From the NCBI RefSeq assembly GCF_026151205.1, contig NC_087081.1, forward strand, positions 10,665,113 through 10,729,112: 64,000 nucleotides of DNA, given 5' to 3'. This stretch comes from Bolinopsis microptera (lineage: Eukaryota; Ctenophora; Tentaculata; Lobata; Bolinopsidae). The notes below the pieces were generated by a model. The model ran no database searches. It worked only from the letters and a program-made list of their open reading frames with translations, and was not told where the DNA came from. Made by a program: the position numbers and the translations under genes. This document shows, one piece after another, positions 1 through 12,300 of the stretch (the stretch's first letter is position 1; each line of letters starts with the position of its first letter).

Positions 1-3000
1 TTCATGTTCGTTCTTCTCACCCGCGCCGCGCACCCTCTTGCACGTGGGCGCGTGTACAGCAGTTCTGCAGTCACACGGAACAGTATTCTGACTCTGAGCA
101 CGTCTAGAGTCAGTGTACCGCAGTTTATCTGCATTAAAGGAGCGGAATGAGCCGTGCGTGGAAGCACTTCTCAGAGGGGCACTCCTCGGTTTGGGTGTTC
201 CCTTGATTGGGGTGTTCTTGTTGTTACCTTTAGAAGGACTGTTTAGCGATGTCTCGCGTGTTACTGATCCTCGCGTGTTTGGTGTGGATCTTGTTGGTGT
301 CCTTGGTGGCAGCGCTTCTGTCCTAGGTGGCAACGCTTCATTCTTGGGTGTGGGTGCTTCTGTCTTAGGTGTGGACGCTTCTGTCTTGGGTAGGAACACC
401 TCTTTCTTCGACTCGTTAATGTTTGCGATGTCCATTTTCTCAACTTTAGTTTGTTTTGTGCTATCTCGTGAGAATGTGCTGCTACTCCCACTGGACTCTC
501 TAGACCTCATACCACTGTGAAGCGCGGATTTTTTGATGCGGTTTTGTGGGGTGGGTTCATTGTCACCTGATTTATCGTCAGCAGATGTGCTGGATCTTGA
601 TTTGTAACTGTAATACCGAGAAGGAGTGCTGGGGTGTCGTTTAACATCTTCGTAGTTGGTAGCCCTCCGAGGTGACTCCATGCTTGTACATCTCTGGACA
701 TCTTTAGTTGCTGACGCAGGCGTTTTCTTGTCTTTTGATGGAGCATCTTTTGTGGGTGTACTCAGTGATCTGTTTAAGTCAACTTCTTTGCTGACTTCAC
801 TACGGGGGGAGTTTCTAGAACTATCTCTCTTAGGGTAGTACTTGTTGACAAGGCGGTCTATTGTTTTGTCAAAAGAGTTGGAGAGTTGATGGATTACTTT
901 TACTCGCTGATGCGGGTTTGCAGAGGAGGAGGAGCGTCGCTCTGCATTAGCTGAAAGTTTAGCTTGTCGTTCTGAGATGGACCTTTTGGGCTTATCTCGC
1001 ATAGATTGGACTGTTCTACTTTTTGTTGTTTCTGAAGTGGGGGAGGTGGGTATTCTTCTATATTTTTCTAGAATCTTGTTGATTGAGGAGTGATCTTTGG
1101 GGGACATATTTTCATTAAGAACTCTGTTTGCCTTGTTACTGAGCACCGGCTCCGATTTACGAGTCGTCAGTTTCTCCACCGGTACAGACTTTGTCGGTGT
1201 TTGCAAAGATGGTTCGTCTTCACTGGTTCTTGGAACCGACGATAATCTAGCAGTTGCTTTGAACATTTCTTCAATATTTTCCGAAACTTTGTCAGCAATA
1301 TCCTCCAGTTCAATAGAGGACCGCTTGGAAGAGCAGTTGTCGACTGTATCGGAGGGTCGTTTAGCAGGAACAGACATAGAGGGAGCAGATACTCTTCTGT
1401 GGTTCTCAAACGATCCGTTAGGAGTGTGGAATGTTTCCTCGCTAGGGCTAGTTAGAGTGCTCCGGTGAGTACCTGGGGTGTGGTATTCTGAACTGTCAAA
1501 GGACTGGCCCAAACTTGCCCGTTTCTGTTGGGGATCCACCGCTATTCTCTTAGCGTACATGAATGTTCTGTAGTAATTAGAACCAGCTTTGGTTTCAAAA
1601 ACGTCAGCGGAGGAAGAGTAGGATGATTCGGAAATTGTGAGCGAGTTTGAGAGGAGCTGACTCTTTGAGTTTCCTTCACTTCCATCAGATTTCAAGGAGA
1701 GTGCGAGGTTATCTGTGTTGAGATCGTCTGACTGACTTGGGATTACACAAGATATTGATGGTGCTGATACGGAGGAAGCGGACGAAACTTTCTGCAACGG
1801 CAGAATTGGAACTGAATCAGTTTCTATGACATCTTTTTTGTATCCATTCTCCAAGGAGGGTTTGGGTTTGGCACTCAAGATTAAATCCAAGTTTCTAGGA
1901 AGTTCTGGACGTCTTGGAGGCGTCTCCTCATCATCAGACGAGAACTCTAAACTCATGTTCAATGGTGATCTGCGGCACATAGACAACCTAACCTTCTTAG
2001 AACGTTGAGGTAATGGAGAGCAAGAAGTTCTGTGAACAACCGTAGCCTCTGAAGCAACTAGGTTAGTCCCCGGAACATCCATCATTTCCACACTGTCCAG
2101 TTTCACTTTCTGAGCACGTTTAGGTTTGGGCGAGTAGAAAGCTTTAGAAATAACATGAGCTTCTGAAACAGGCACATCAGCTGAAGGATTAACAAGAGCT
2201 TGTTGGGAGGATGCCCGGGATATCTGCACTTTAGAAGACTTTGGAGTACCCGGCATACTGACATCATCTTCTTCGAAATCTAAGCTCTGTTTAATTGAGC
2301 CAGCAATTGAGCCTCGCTTGCTGTTCCTGAAAGAGTTCCTGAGCAAGGATCTGGCTTCAGGGCTGTTAGTCTGGAGCACGACTGCTTCCCGGGAGAGATT
2401 CTGGATCACTTTACTGGGGACCCTTCTACAAGAGTTACTGTCCACCACCAGATCCTCTGCTGTGCTGTCCATCATGCTCTTGTGCATGTTGGGAGGACAA
2501 GTCCTGCGTGTGAGACTGTTCCTGACGAAGGAGGAGGTGGAGGTGGTGTCAGAGAGACTGTCTGATTCTGCTTTGTATTCGGGGTTAGCAATCGTGTAAA
2601 GTGGGTCTTTTCCTGGGACAGGTTGTCTCAAGGATAAGCTCTCAGCCTCTGTAAGGGGCTCGGGTTTATTTGTGATGATGAGGCTGGCAGTCTCGTCGAG
2701 GTTTGACTCACTCGCACTGGTGAGGAGGGGACTGGGAGGGTTACTGCCCGACATTTTCTTCTTTTTAAATAATTTAAACCTACTCTTCTTCTTATGGTTG
2801 ATGACAAAGGAGTCACTGAGAAGAGACTGATCAACTCCGGGTCCTATCAACACGTCACTTTCGGTTTTGTTAGAATTAGCTTTGGAAGATCTCACTGAGC
2901 CCATCCTCCGCTCAATCTTCTTAGCTATTCCAGATTTCTTCTTTTTCCCGTTTTTAGGTTTGGAGCAAATGGTTGGAGATAAAACTCCATTTCTATTATC

Positions 3001-3343
3001 CTCAATTTGGTCGTCTCTCCTAATCGGTAGTGCTCCGGAGAAGCTCTTTGATTTAGAAGCTAGTGTCAGATGCCCATTAGGCAGCTTCTCTTTTGTCTTC
3101 TCCTCCTCCTCCTCTTCTTCCTTGTTTACAGGAACAAGATCTGATTGTGATGTTCCCGTAGATATGCTCTCAAACATATCCCTGAGGTTCCTGACTGAAG
3201 CAGCGCTTTTAGCGCGCCTCAGCTCGTGGGAGTGATCTCTGGGAACTACAGGTTCTTCGCTGTCACTGTGAGGTTGTGGTTCTGTGGTGGAGGAGAGAGG
3301 GTCTGTGGAAGAGGAGATCAGTTCTAGTTCTTTGTTCTCTAAC
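1..3343 (-). CDS. MICAL: MICAL giant exon: Ser-rich disordered tail, incomplete
   Basis: A single frame stays open for 1114 codons from an acceptor at 3344-3345 to the window edge; I checked for the absence of minus-strand stops across the whole exon. The product is low-complexity and rich in Ser, Lys, Arg, Pro and Thr, with an acidic run (about seven Glu near 3105-3125) and a repeat of PKTEA-type units at about 300-410 ([20 protein letters not shown]). No folded domain is recognisable, which fits the linker between LIM and the C-terminal Rab-binding bMERB domain of MICALs. A GTGAGA donor at 20 could end the exon at 21. The acceptor phase does not match the exon at 3660. Confidence 0.85.
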
Positions 3344-6300
3344 CTGCGGAAGAGGCGTTAAGAAGGCTGACAATCTTATTTATACTTAATTCACCAAATG
3401 CACATTTAAAATAAATTGTTGTCATTGTTTGTTTGTTTTAACTTTCTGCTCCGATGAGGGAGGGAGTTTTTTCGAGGAGAGCCGCTTAGACATGGTCACT
3501 GTATTGTTTAAATTATTTAGTTCTGTTTTATTCAATATCTTTGTCGCATAGAAACGGGGTAGTAAGTACTGTGTTTAGTTTCGTCATTGATATTCACAAA
3601 TAACAGACTATAAAGAAATTAAACGAACCAGTTTTTAGGGTAGAGAGAATCGCTTTTACTTGCAAAGTACTCCTTGAAGTGGAATTTGCAGTAGAAACCA
3701 CTCTTGCAATCTGGGTAGCCTGAAATAGTAGCGGCTAATTAGGTTGCTAATTAGGTTGCTAATTAGGTAGCTAATTAGGTAGACGCTTAATAGTTTAGAA
3801 ATATTTACAATAAATAGGGTTAATATTGAAGAAATGAAGGTGGTACATATGCAATTTATTGAACTAAATACGTCCTCATTAGCATAATTTAAAAATGACT
3901 AATGATACAAAGCTAATTTAAATTATACCTGGTTTTCTGCGTTGAGCGAACTCTCCCGCCATTTTCTCGTCCACATAATGTAAACTGTTCAGACTAGATG
4001 TACTATTGTTAGTTTATACCCACTATTAGTATTTTTGTGAACTTAAATTATCAAAAACACTAAATTTCACACGTTTTGAACTTTTGAACTGAACTTGATC
4101 AAAGCAAATTACGTGTTATATTATATTATATTATGTGTTATAAGTTATGTTATATTATGTTATATTATGTTATATTATGTTATATTATGTTATATTATGT
4201 TATATTATGTTATATTATGTTATATTATGTTATATTATGTTATGTTATGTTATGTGTTATATTACGTATATGTTATATGTTATATGTTTTACCTGATTTT
4301 GTCCAAGCAGTGCTCACACTTGAGACAACTGGAGTGGAACTTAATACCGTGTGAGGAGGTGAGCTGTTCGGGGGTGATGTGACGGGAACAGAAGTAGCAC
4401 ATGTCTGGGGATATCTGCAAACTCTGGGGAGTGAGAAGCTGAGTATACACGACCACACAATGTACAATATACAGGGTGCTCACATACTTATGTACCAGTG
4501 CAGGGTGCTCACCAAACATTGGTACCATTTCAAACATCTGTAGTTTAATTTATGTAAGAGCAATCAGCAGTATTTAGCTTTTATTTTCTTTGTAAATCGG
4601 TTACAATTTTGTTACAACCAGTCCAGATATAGAATAGCTTCTTATATTTTGTTGCAAGGTTCTTCAAATATGCTCTTACATTTATATGCTCTTACATTTA
4701 CACATTCTTACACATACACATATACTTACATATACTTACACACGGACAAACGTACTGACTGATATACTGATATTAGTACAGTCCCATTGTGACAAAGATA
4801 TCAGTATCATATGAGGCGCTCGTACGGTTGGTATGCAACAAATACCAAGAGCCTAGCAAATGTAGTGGTTTAAGATAGGCCCAAAAAATCCAGTAAATAC
4901 AAGCTGTCGCTACCAACCTTGGTAGCCTCACTGGTGAAGTGACAATGAAGTGCAGCAAGATACTGAACTATCTTCTGACGGTCAGGTATACTCGTGCTCG
5001 CCAGCTCCTTCGCAGTAAACAGGGATCTGATCCCGAACTCTCTGGATGTCGTGTCAAATACTGTTTTTAGGATTACTTCGGGGCATTTCGTGGAGACAGC
5101 TGTGAAATTCCTGAGAAGATTGTGTCATGTGTTAGGGTTTCAGTTTCGGTGATAATTTTTGATTTACTCGTCGTTTTGAGTTGTTATCAAAAATAACAAA
5201 TAAATTAACAAACTTACAGGAGGTCAGGTCTGTAGCGGTGTATGAGTGCACTGAACGCTAGACCACTCTTCCACGTGGTAGTCAGGTTGGTGACGCGCAC
5301 TCCTCGATATCCACACGTGCTCTCGCGCGCCCAGTTCAGCAGGGAACCTTGCTCCAGGGTGGGCGTGGTGGGGGAATCTGTGGGAGGTACGACGTTAAGA
5401 TCTAGCTACTGTGGGGTGGTCCACATATTACGTATGACCCTCCCCCTCAGTAATCAGTTTTACAAATAGATTATTGTGTTAAAATTGAACTTACGTAATC
5501 ATTTAGCTATTTATAAACCACAACCCCCTCAGTGATTACGTAATATGGGAACAACCCCAGTCTCGTTCATTAATCATTCTGTAGTCTATTAAACTTGTAG
5601 TCTATTAAACTTGTTCTGTAGTCTATTAAACTTGTAGTCTATTAAACTTGTTCTGTAGTCTATTAAACTTGTTTGTTCTGCTTTATCTTTTAGTCTATTA
5701 AACTTGTTCTGTAGTCTATTAAACTTGTTTGTTCTGCTTTATCTTTATAAAAATCTTTATAAAAATGTGAGAATATTGTGTTCAAATTGTTGTTATTTAA
5801 TCTCAACTCACTGGCTTCTCTCTCCTCTGCCTCTTTAGAGTAACTCCTGTTGACTGTAACTTGAATAGTCTTCCTCCTGTCTTCTCTTGTCCTTCTTTTA
5901 CTTCTGACGTCAGAAGGGGTCCGGGTGTTTACAGCTACTGTGCTTCCCTAGTTAATTAGCTGATTAGTTAATTAGACAGATAGTGAGATAATTGCTCGAT
6001 TAATTGGTTTGTAACCTAACTAAACTGGTTAATAACTTGACTGAAGAGTAAGAGAAAGAGAAAGTAACCTGGTAGCTGTTAACTATAGGTGTGTCCTCTC
6101 TGTTGTAGAGATGAAACACTTCAAACTGTTCTGCTGACACAGCCCAGTGCTTGTACCTGGAGAGAGGAGATTAACGGGTAATTTGAAGAGGGTAACGATC
6201 GTTACGATCAGGCCGATAATGGGGTAAGGCCTAAGGCGGGCTTAGGGAGCTGGAATGTTGTGTATGCAGTATATGGTTGGGAACGAGAATAAGGCGGGGA

Positions 6301-9300
6301 GTGAGCGAATGATAAGCATCGTACTTGCGCAATTCCGTTGAAAATATTAACTTTAGTAGGAGTTAATTATCAAATTTATAAGCAGGGATAATCCTTTGAA
6401 GCCATTATTCAAGATGTGACTGGCACAGTCGCATTTAATAAAGATTAACAAACTGGGATAAATGGTTTCTCGTGAAACTGTCTAATATGCGCTGGAGCTG
6501 GGAGCATTTGATGCAATATCCTCATAGTTCACATTCCACAAAAGTAAGCAGTAGGTACCTGGTATTAGGATCGATAGTATATTTATCGTATTTTGAGTCG
6601 AGTTGCATGGGGGTGGTTTGTGCTAGGAGCTTGAACAAACTCTCTCGTTCCTGGAGAACTTCGTACGTCTGAACTCCTGCCATAAAATAGAGTTAAACTT
6701 ACTGGGTTATACACTAAATAAACTTAATACTTGGGTTAGAAACCGATTATTGATTAATAACCTCCTTGCACTTTTGTAGATAAACTAACTTTAACTCTGA
6801 ATTGCCACTTTACCAAACCTAATGATAAGCTATTGTTTTTGGAAGTAACAGTATTTTACAGAACTGAGACCTACCTTGAAACACTTTCTTCAACATCCAG
6901 GCGGTGTTAGCTACAGAGAGGAAGCCTCTAGCACACCCAGTACCCTGAGGCCAGAATGGCTCTAACAGAGAGTCACCCACTAGACTCATAACCAACTTGT
7001 GTCCCTTTCTCTCTAGGACTAAAGTGGAGTTGGCTGCTTGTTTGATGGCTGAGAAGTCGAATATTGCAATGTCAGCTTTGCCGTGGTGGTTCTTCTTGAA
7101 CTCTAGTACTGGGAGGTTTGTAGCGAACCCTGCCACTTCCTGAGGTAGGACTTATCAGTAGTGGGGGGGGGGGGGGGGGGTAGTGGGGAACCCGGCCACT
7201 TCCTGAGGTAGGACTTATCAGTATGATGGGGGGGGGGGGGGGTAGTGGGGAACCCGGCCACTTCCTGAGGTAGGACTTATCAGTAGTGGGGGGGGGAGGG
7301 GGGGGGGGTAGTGGGGAACCCGGCCACTTCCTGAGGTAGGACTTATCAGTATGATGGGGGGGGGGGGGGGGGGGGGAGGGGGTAGTGGGGAACCCGGCCA
7401 CTTCCTGAGGTAGGACTTATCAGTATGTTGAATATTATTCAGGGGTAGCCGTGAAGAGGGGGGTAGCTGGGAGGGACTACAGACCGTTGACAAAGTGTAA
7501 TAAAGCATAGCTTATCTCATGAAATTTAAGAATTCAACTTGACAGAAACATGATAACAGTGTGTGATCATCAATTTAGCGAGTGAGCAATGCGCTAAAAA
7601 TAGATTCTGCAATATCTGCAAATATTATTCAATAGAATCCGAGTAGTCACGTGGGTTCTGGTCACGTGATTGCAGTTTCTTGGCATGTTAGTGACGTAAT
7701 GTTGGTGACGTAATGTTAGTGACGTATATTAGGGGGTCCTAACTTTCATGGTATTTAGTTCAAGTGCTGTTAAATGCACTGACCAGTCTTAAAATAGGAG
7801 TTACAGCGCTGCTCGAATAAAGTATTAAAGTTGACAAGACCCTGACACATATAATGCATATAATATACAATACATATATATAATATGTATATTTATATAG
7901 AGAACAATGAAGTCCAACACTTCTGCTGTACTGAAAGGAGACGTGTAACACTTCATTGGAGACGTGTCATCGGTCATGTTAAAGTAGTATGAGTGTGATG
8001 TTCTAAATAGGACATGATCACAAGTCAACACCCTTATTTGAGCTCCCTTTCTTTTCATGTAGCAGGTTATTCAGTTTGATTTGAGTTTAAAGTATTTAGT
8101 TTTGTTACCTCTTTTAGAGCAACGGGGGAGTACCCCCCCCCCCCCCCCCCAGAGCAACACCCTCTCGTTCGGTGTGAAATTATTTTTAAAATTTAGTTCA
8201 TATTATTCTGGTGCCTCTGAATATCAACATACATTAAATCATGTAAAGTAAGGAATATTCAATGTTCACGTACCCTAGCGAAAGTCTGCGCTCTGACATA
8301 GTCAATGTTATCGGGCGACAGCAGTTCGGAGGTTGTCGAGTAGTCCTGAAAATCAGAGATATTACAATATTATTACTATAGACTATAGTTAAATAGTTGT
8401 ATTAGTTAATTAGTAATAAACAATTATCATACTTTGGGGGAATTAGGTCAAAGACCGACCACCGCTTAAGAGCCGGTTAAGAGCCGTTTAAGAGCCGTTT
8501 AAGAACCGCTTAAGAGCCGCTTAAGAACCGTTTAAGAACCGGCTAAGAACCGGCTAAGAACCGCTTAAGAACCGGTTAAGAACCGGTTAAGAACCGGCTA
8601 AGAACCGGTTAAGAGCCGGTTAAGAACCGCCTATAGAAAACAGATTTATAAATCTACTAATAAACTTAGATCCGGATAAGAACCGGATCTTAACCGGTTA
8701 AGAACCGGTTAAGAACCGCCTATAGAAAACAGAAATATAAATCTACTTATCAACCTAGAGCCGGATAAGAACCGGCTCTTAACCGGTTAAGAACCGTTGA
8801 AGAACCGTCTCTAAAACTACATGTAAACACCCTACACCCGGCCCAGCACATTTGAACTCCCCCGCTCCCTCTCTTGTCTTTACCCCCGCTCCCGGCCCAG
8901 CACCAATCCACTCCCCTCCCCTGCTCCCTCTCTTGTCTTTACCCCCGCTCCCGGCCCAGCACCACTCCACTCCCTTGCTCCCTCTTTTGTCTTTACTCCT
9001 GCTCCCAGCCCAGCACCTCTTCACTCCCCTGCCTCCCTCTCTTGTCTTTACCCTCGCTCCCGGCCCAGCACCACTCCACTCCCCCTGCTCCCTCTCTTGT
9101 CTTTACCCCGCTCCCGGCCCCAGCGCCTCTCCACTCTCCTGCTCCCTTTTTTGTCTTTACTCCCGCTCCCAGCCCAGCACCTCTCAACTCCCCTGCTCCC
9201 TCTCTTGTCTTTACCCCCGCTCCCGGCCCCAGCGCCTCTCCACTCTCCTGCTCCCTTTTTTGTCTTTACTCCCGCTCCCGGCCCAGCACCTCTCAACTCC

Positions 9301-12300
9301 CCTGCTCCCTCTCGTCGGTTCTTAAGCGGTTCTTAAGCGGTCCTTAGACGGTTCTTAAGCGGCCGCTCACCGGCTCTTGACCGGCTCTAAACCGGCTCTT
9401 AACCGGTTCTTAACCGGTTCTTAACCGGTTCTTAAGCGGTTCTTAAACGGCTCTTAAACGGCTCTTAACCGGCTCTTAAGCGGTGGTCGCTGTTTGCCCT
9501 ATTAGCCTACTTTGGTACAGCATTGTTAAGAAGCGGCTCATTGCAAAGTTAGTTAGTTAGATAGTGAATTAAATCTAAATAAAACGCAGGTTTAATATAT
9601 CCATCGTAGACACCTCAGGTCCATTTTAAACATCAAATGGCCTAAAGGTATGATAAGCAACAAAGCATTGTATGAAAGGTGCAAAGTTGAAAAGTTATCC
9701 AAGCGTATTGAACACCAGCGGTGGAAGATGTTTGGACACATTCTTAGGAGTATGGAGAACACCCCAGCCCAAACGGCTCTCTCTTTTGCTATTGAATTAG
9801 ATAATTTATTCATTGGTAGATTGGGGAGACCTAGAATGAACTTGTTATCGGTCTTAAGAAGTGATTTAAGTAGTAGACATTTGCAAATGGACAACTTGCA
9901 TGAATAGAACGAAATTAGAGATATAGCTGCATGCAACAGATGTTGGGAAAATCTTTTTCGAGGGTACAGTTTACCGCATTAAGGTATTTTTAAGAATCAT
10001 TTTTGTCGGTAATAATAATAATATATAATATATAACATGTAGTAATACTTAAGTAATATTATATGTAGTGGGAGTTATTTCCGAGAGTATTTACGTTATC
10101 AGCCAAGGGGGAGGGGGATTTCCAAATTATTACGCTAGTGTAATTTTGACACAATAGCTATGTGTAAAACTGATTACGGAGGGGGAGGGGGGGGGGTTTA
10201 AAATTGTCCAAAAATCGATTACGTAATATGTGAACGATCCCTAACCCACAGTATATTTGTAGATAAACATCTACACTACTACTAGATAACACGTCTTATG
10301 TGGGTGGAGTATAATAACACAGGTGTGTTAGTAAGCCATACCACAACCTAGCGGTATTCATAAGGGAGTAAGGGAGGTACTGTGGGATCCTGCCTCTACA
10401 ATACTGAACGCTAGACTGCTTCTGTAGAATTGCTCATCACATCTTATACAAACTATTGTTTGTAATCACGTAATACCAGTAGCTCTAAAAGCTCTATCTA
10501 AAGCTCTATCTACTGATTTCAGTCAAGATTATTTAATCCATATATAGGAGCCTGTGTAGCGGCACAGATTACAGTAGGATGTAGGATCCTACAGTAGGAT
10601 TACAGTACAGATTACAGTAGGATGTAGGATCCTACAGTAGGATTACAGTACAGATTACAGTAGTTAGTAGTCTCAATAGTATACAAGGTGTTTTAGTCGT
10701 GTAGTATTCCAAACTAAGCTTGAAACTAATGGCAAAACTATAATGGTACAGTAATGGTACAACTCCTGAAGTCGAAACCACACTTTTATTATGTACAGGC
10801 AGTTAGATGTCATCATATTACAGATCTTTAAACTGCAAAGAAATCATCACTTTTAGATATAGACGCCCAAACTAGGGTGTTGACTGTTGATAGTTGAAGT
10901 GTTGACTGTTGATTGAGTGCAAGTAAACTAGTGTGCGATTGAAGAAGCGATTAAAGGAAAGATCTAAGGAGCGAGTTAGGATTACTTCTTCAAGTAATGA
11001 AGTCAAATCTTAGCTTAGAATTGTTAATAGTGCTTGTAAGTATTCTCGTCACATTCGCGCGGCTGATTCAACCTTACTATACAGCACAAAAGCAGACTGG
11101 CATGTTTTAGATAATTAGTAACCACTCGTGGCTGTGAACTTTAAAACATCTTGTTAAATAACGGTTGAATTAGATGACGCTGTCTCCCCGGATGTAGTAG
11201 TATGTGGGTGTTGTACCCTATCTGTAGTGAGCAGCCACTGAAGCCAGCCAAATGTACGAACCACCCCCAAAAACGAGATTCCAATACCTGAGATCACCTT
11301 GCTGATGATAACTAGATATGTATCTGTATCTCGATCCAATGCTATTAAAAGAGCTCGTGTTCCTCTTACAGCTAGACACAAACAGCAGGTGTTATCACAA
11401 TGACCTAATGGTTACTGTCTTCCCGCCAATGATAAAGAATCAAGAAGAGACGCATATACGGGCTCGTGAATCCATCAACGGTTTTTTATTATATTATATA
11501 GACGCATAGTAGTTTAGTGTGAAGTGAGATGGGCGTGGGGCGGAGATAGAAGCTTATAAAATAACGATTAGCGTTGTAACAAACACGACGCAGAACAGAG
11601 AGAGAGGTGTTGTTAAACGTGCTCCTTCCTCTCTGATATGACTGCTGGGATTTGTCGTTGGGGTTTGTTGCGTGGGATTGCCGAGGGAGCTTATTTTAGG
11701 GATTGATGGAGTTTGTTAGAATTGTTAGTGTGTGGTGGGAGATAGATAGCTCCCTCGTCATATTGACTTTACTAACCGAAAGGCGGGTGTTTTACAAACT
11801 TTAAAAACGTTTTGTTTTGATGTCCTAGTAACACCATAGTAACACCCTGGTAACACCCTAGTAACACCCTCCTATCTATTCTCAACATGTATTGTAAGTG
11901 CACGGGTACGACTTTAACAGTTTATTTTCTGCTCTTTCGTTTAGGGTGAGGTTACCCGTGTACTGTGTGTGCTATGACATGATACCCGCGGTCTCCTGAT
12001 TTTGTAATTATACCCGTTCTAAGCCCTCCAATAAATAGCTTTACGAGCACTGGAACATTTAGAGCAAGATTTTTACTGGAATTTATCAGTGTACTGTATG
12101 TACATACCTTATGTAGTTAAAATATATGGTGGAATGAAGATTTGCAGCTTCAGTCTCCCCCTCCTTGGTGTCACTCGTGAGCGAGATGTAGTTTAACTTT
12201 TCTGCATTATTCGCAGGTCTAATTTACTGAACTGCTGCTTAATTAGTATTACTAGCGCTGTTACTTTACAATTTATATATTCGCTCTAAATCTAGCTTTA

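Noticed and set aside
4095-4382. 95-residue frame of Tyr/Leu/Cys repeats
   Set aside because: Translation of the TATATTATGT repeat running into the antisense of the LIM exon.
7072-7508. Proline-rich minus-strand open frames (PPPPP with [12 protein letters not shown])
   Set aside because: Translation of the G-run minisatellite in MICAL intron 8; only 7139 onward is the true exon.
8852-9347. Pro/Ser/Leu-rich open frames of 157 residues on the plus strand and Gly-rich frames on the minus strand
   Set aside because: They are translations of the 60-bp pyrimidine minisatellite in all frames; no codon bias or start context.
11154-11381. 75-residue minus-strand hydrophobic frame as a MICAL or GPCR exon
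   Set aside because: It lacks splice-site support, and MICAL exons 7 and 8 already join in phase without it.
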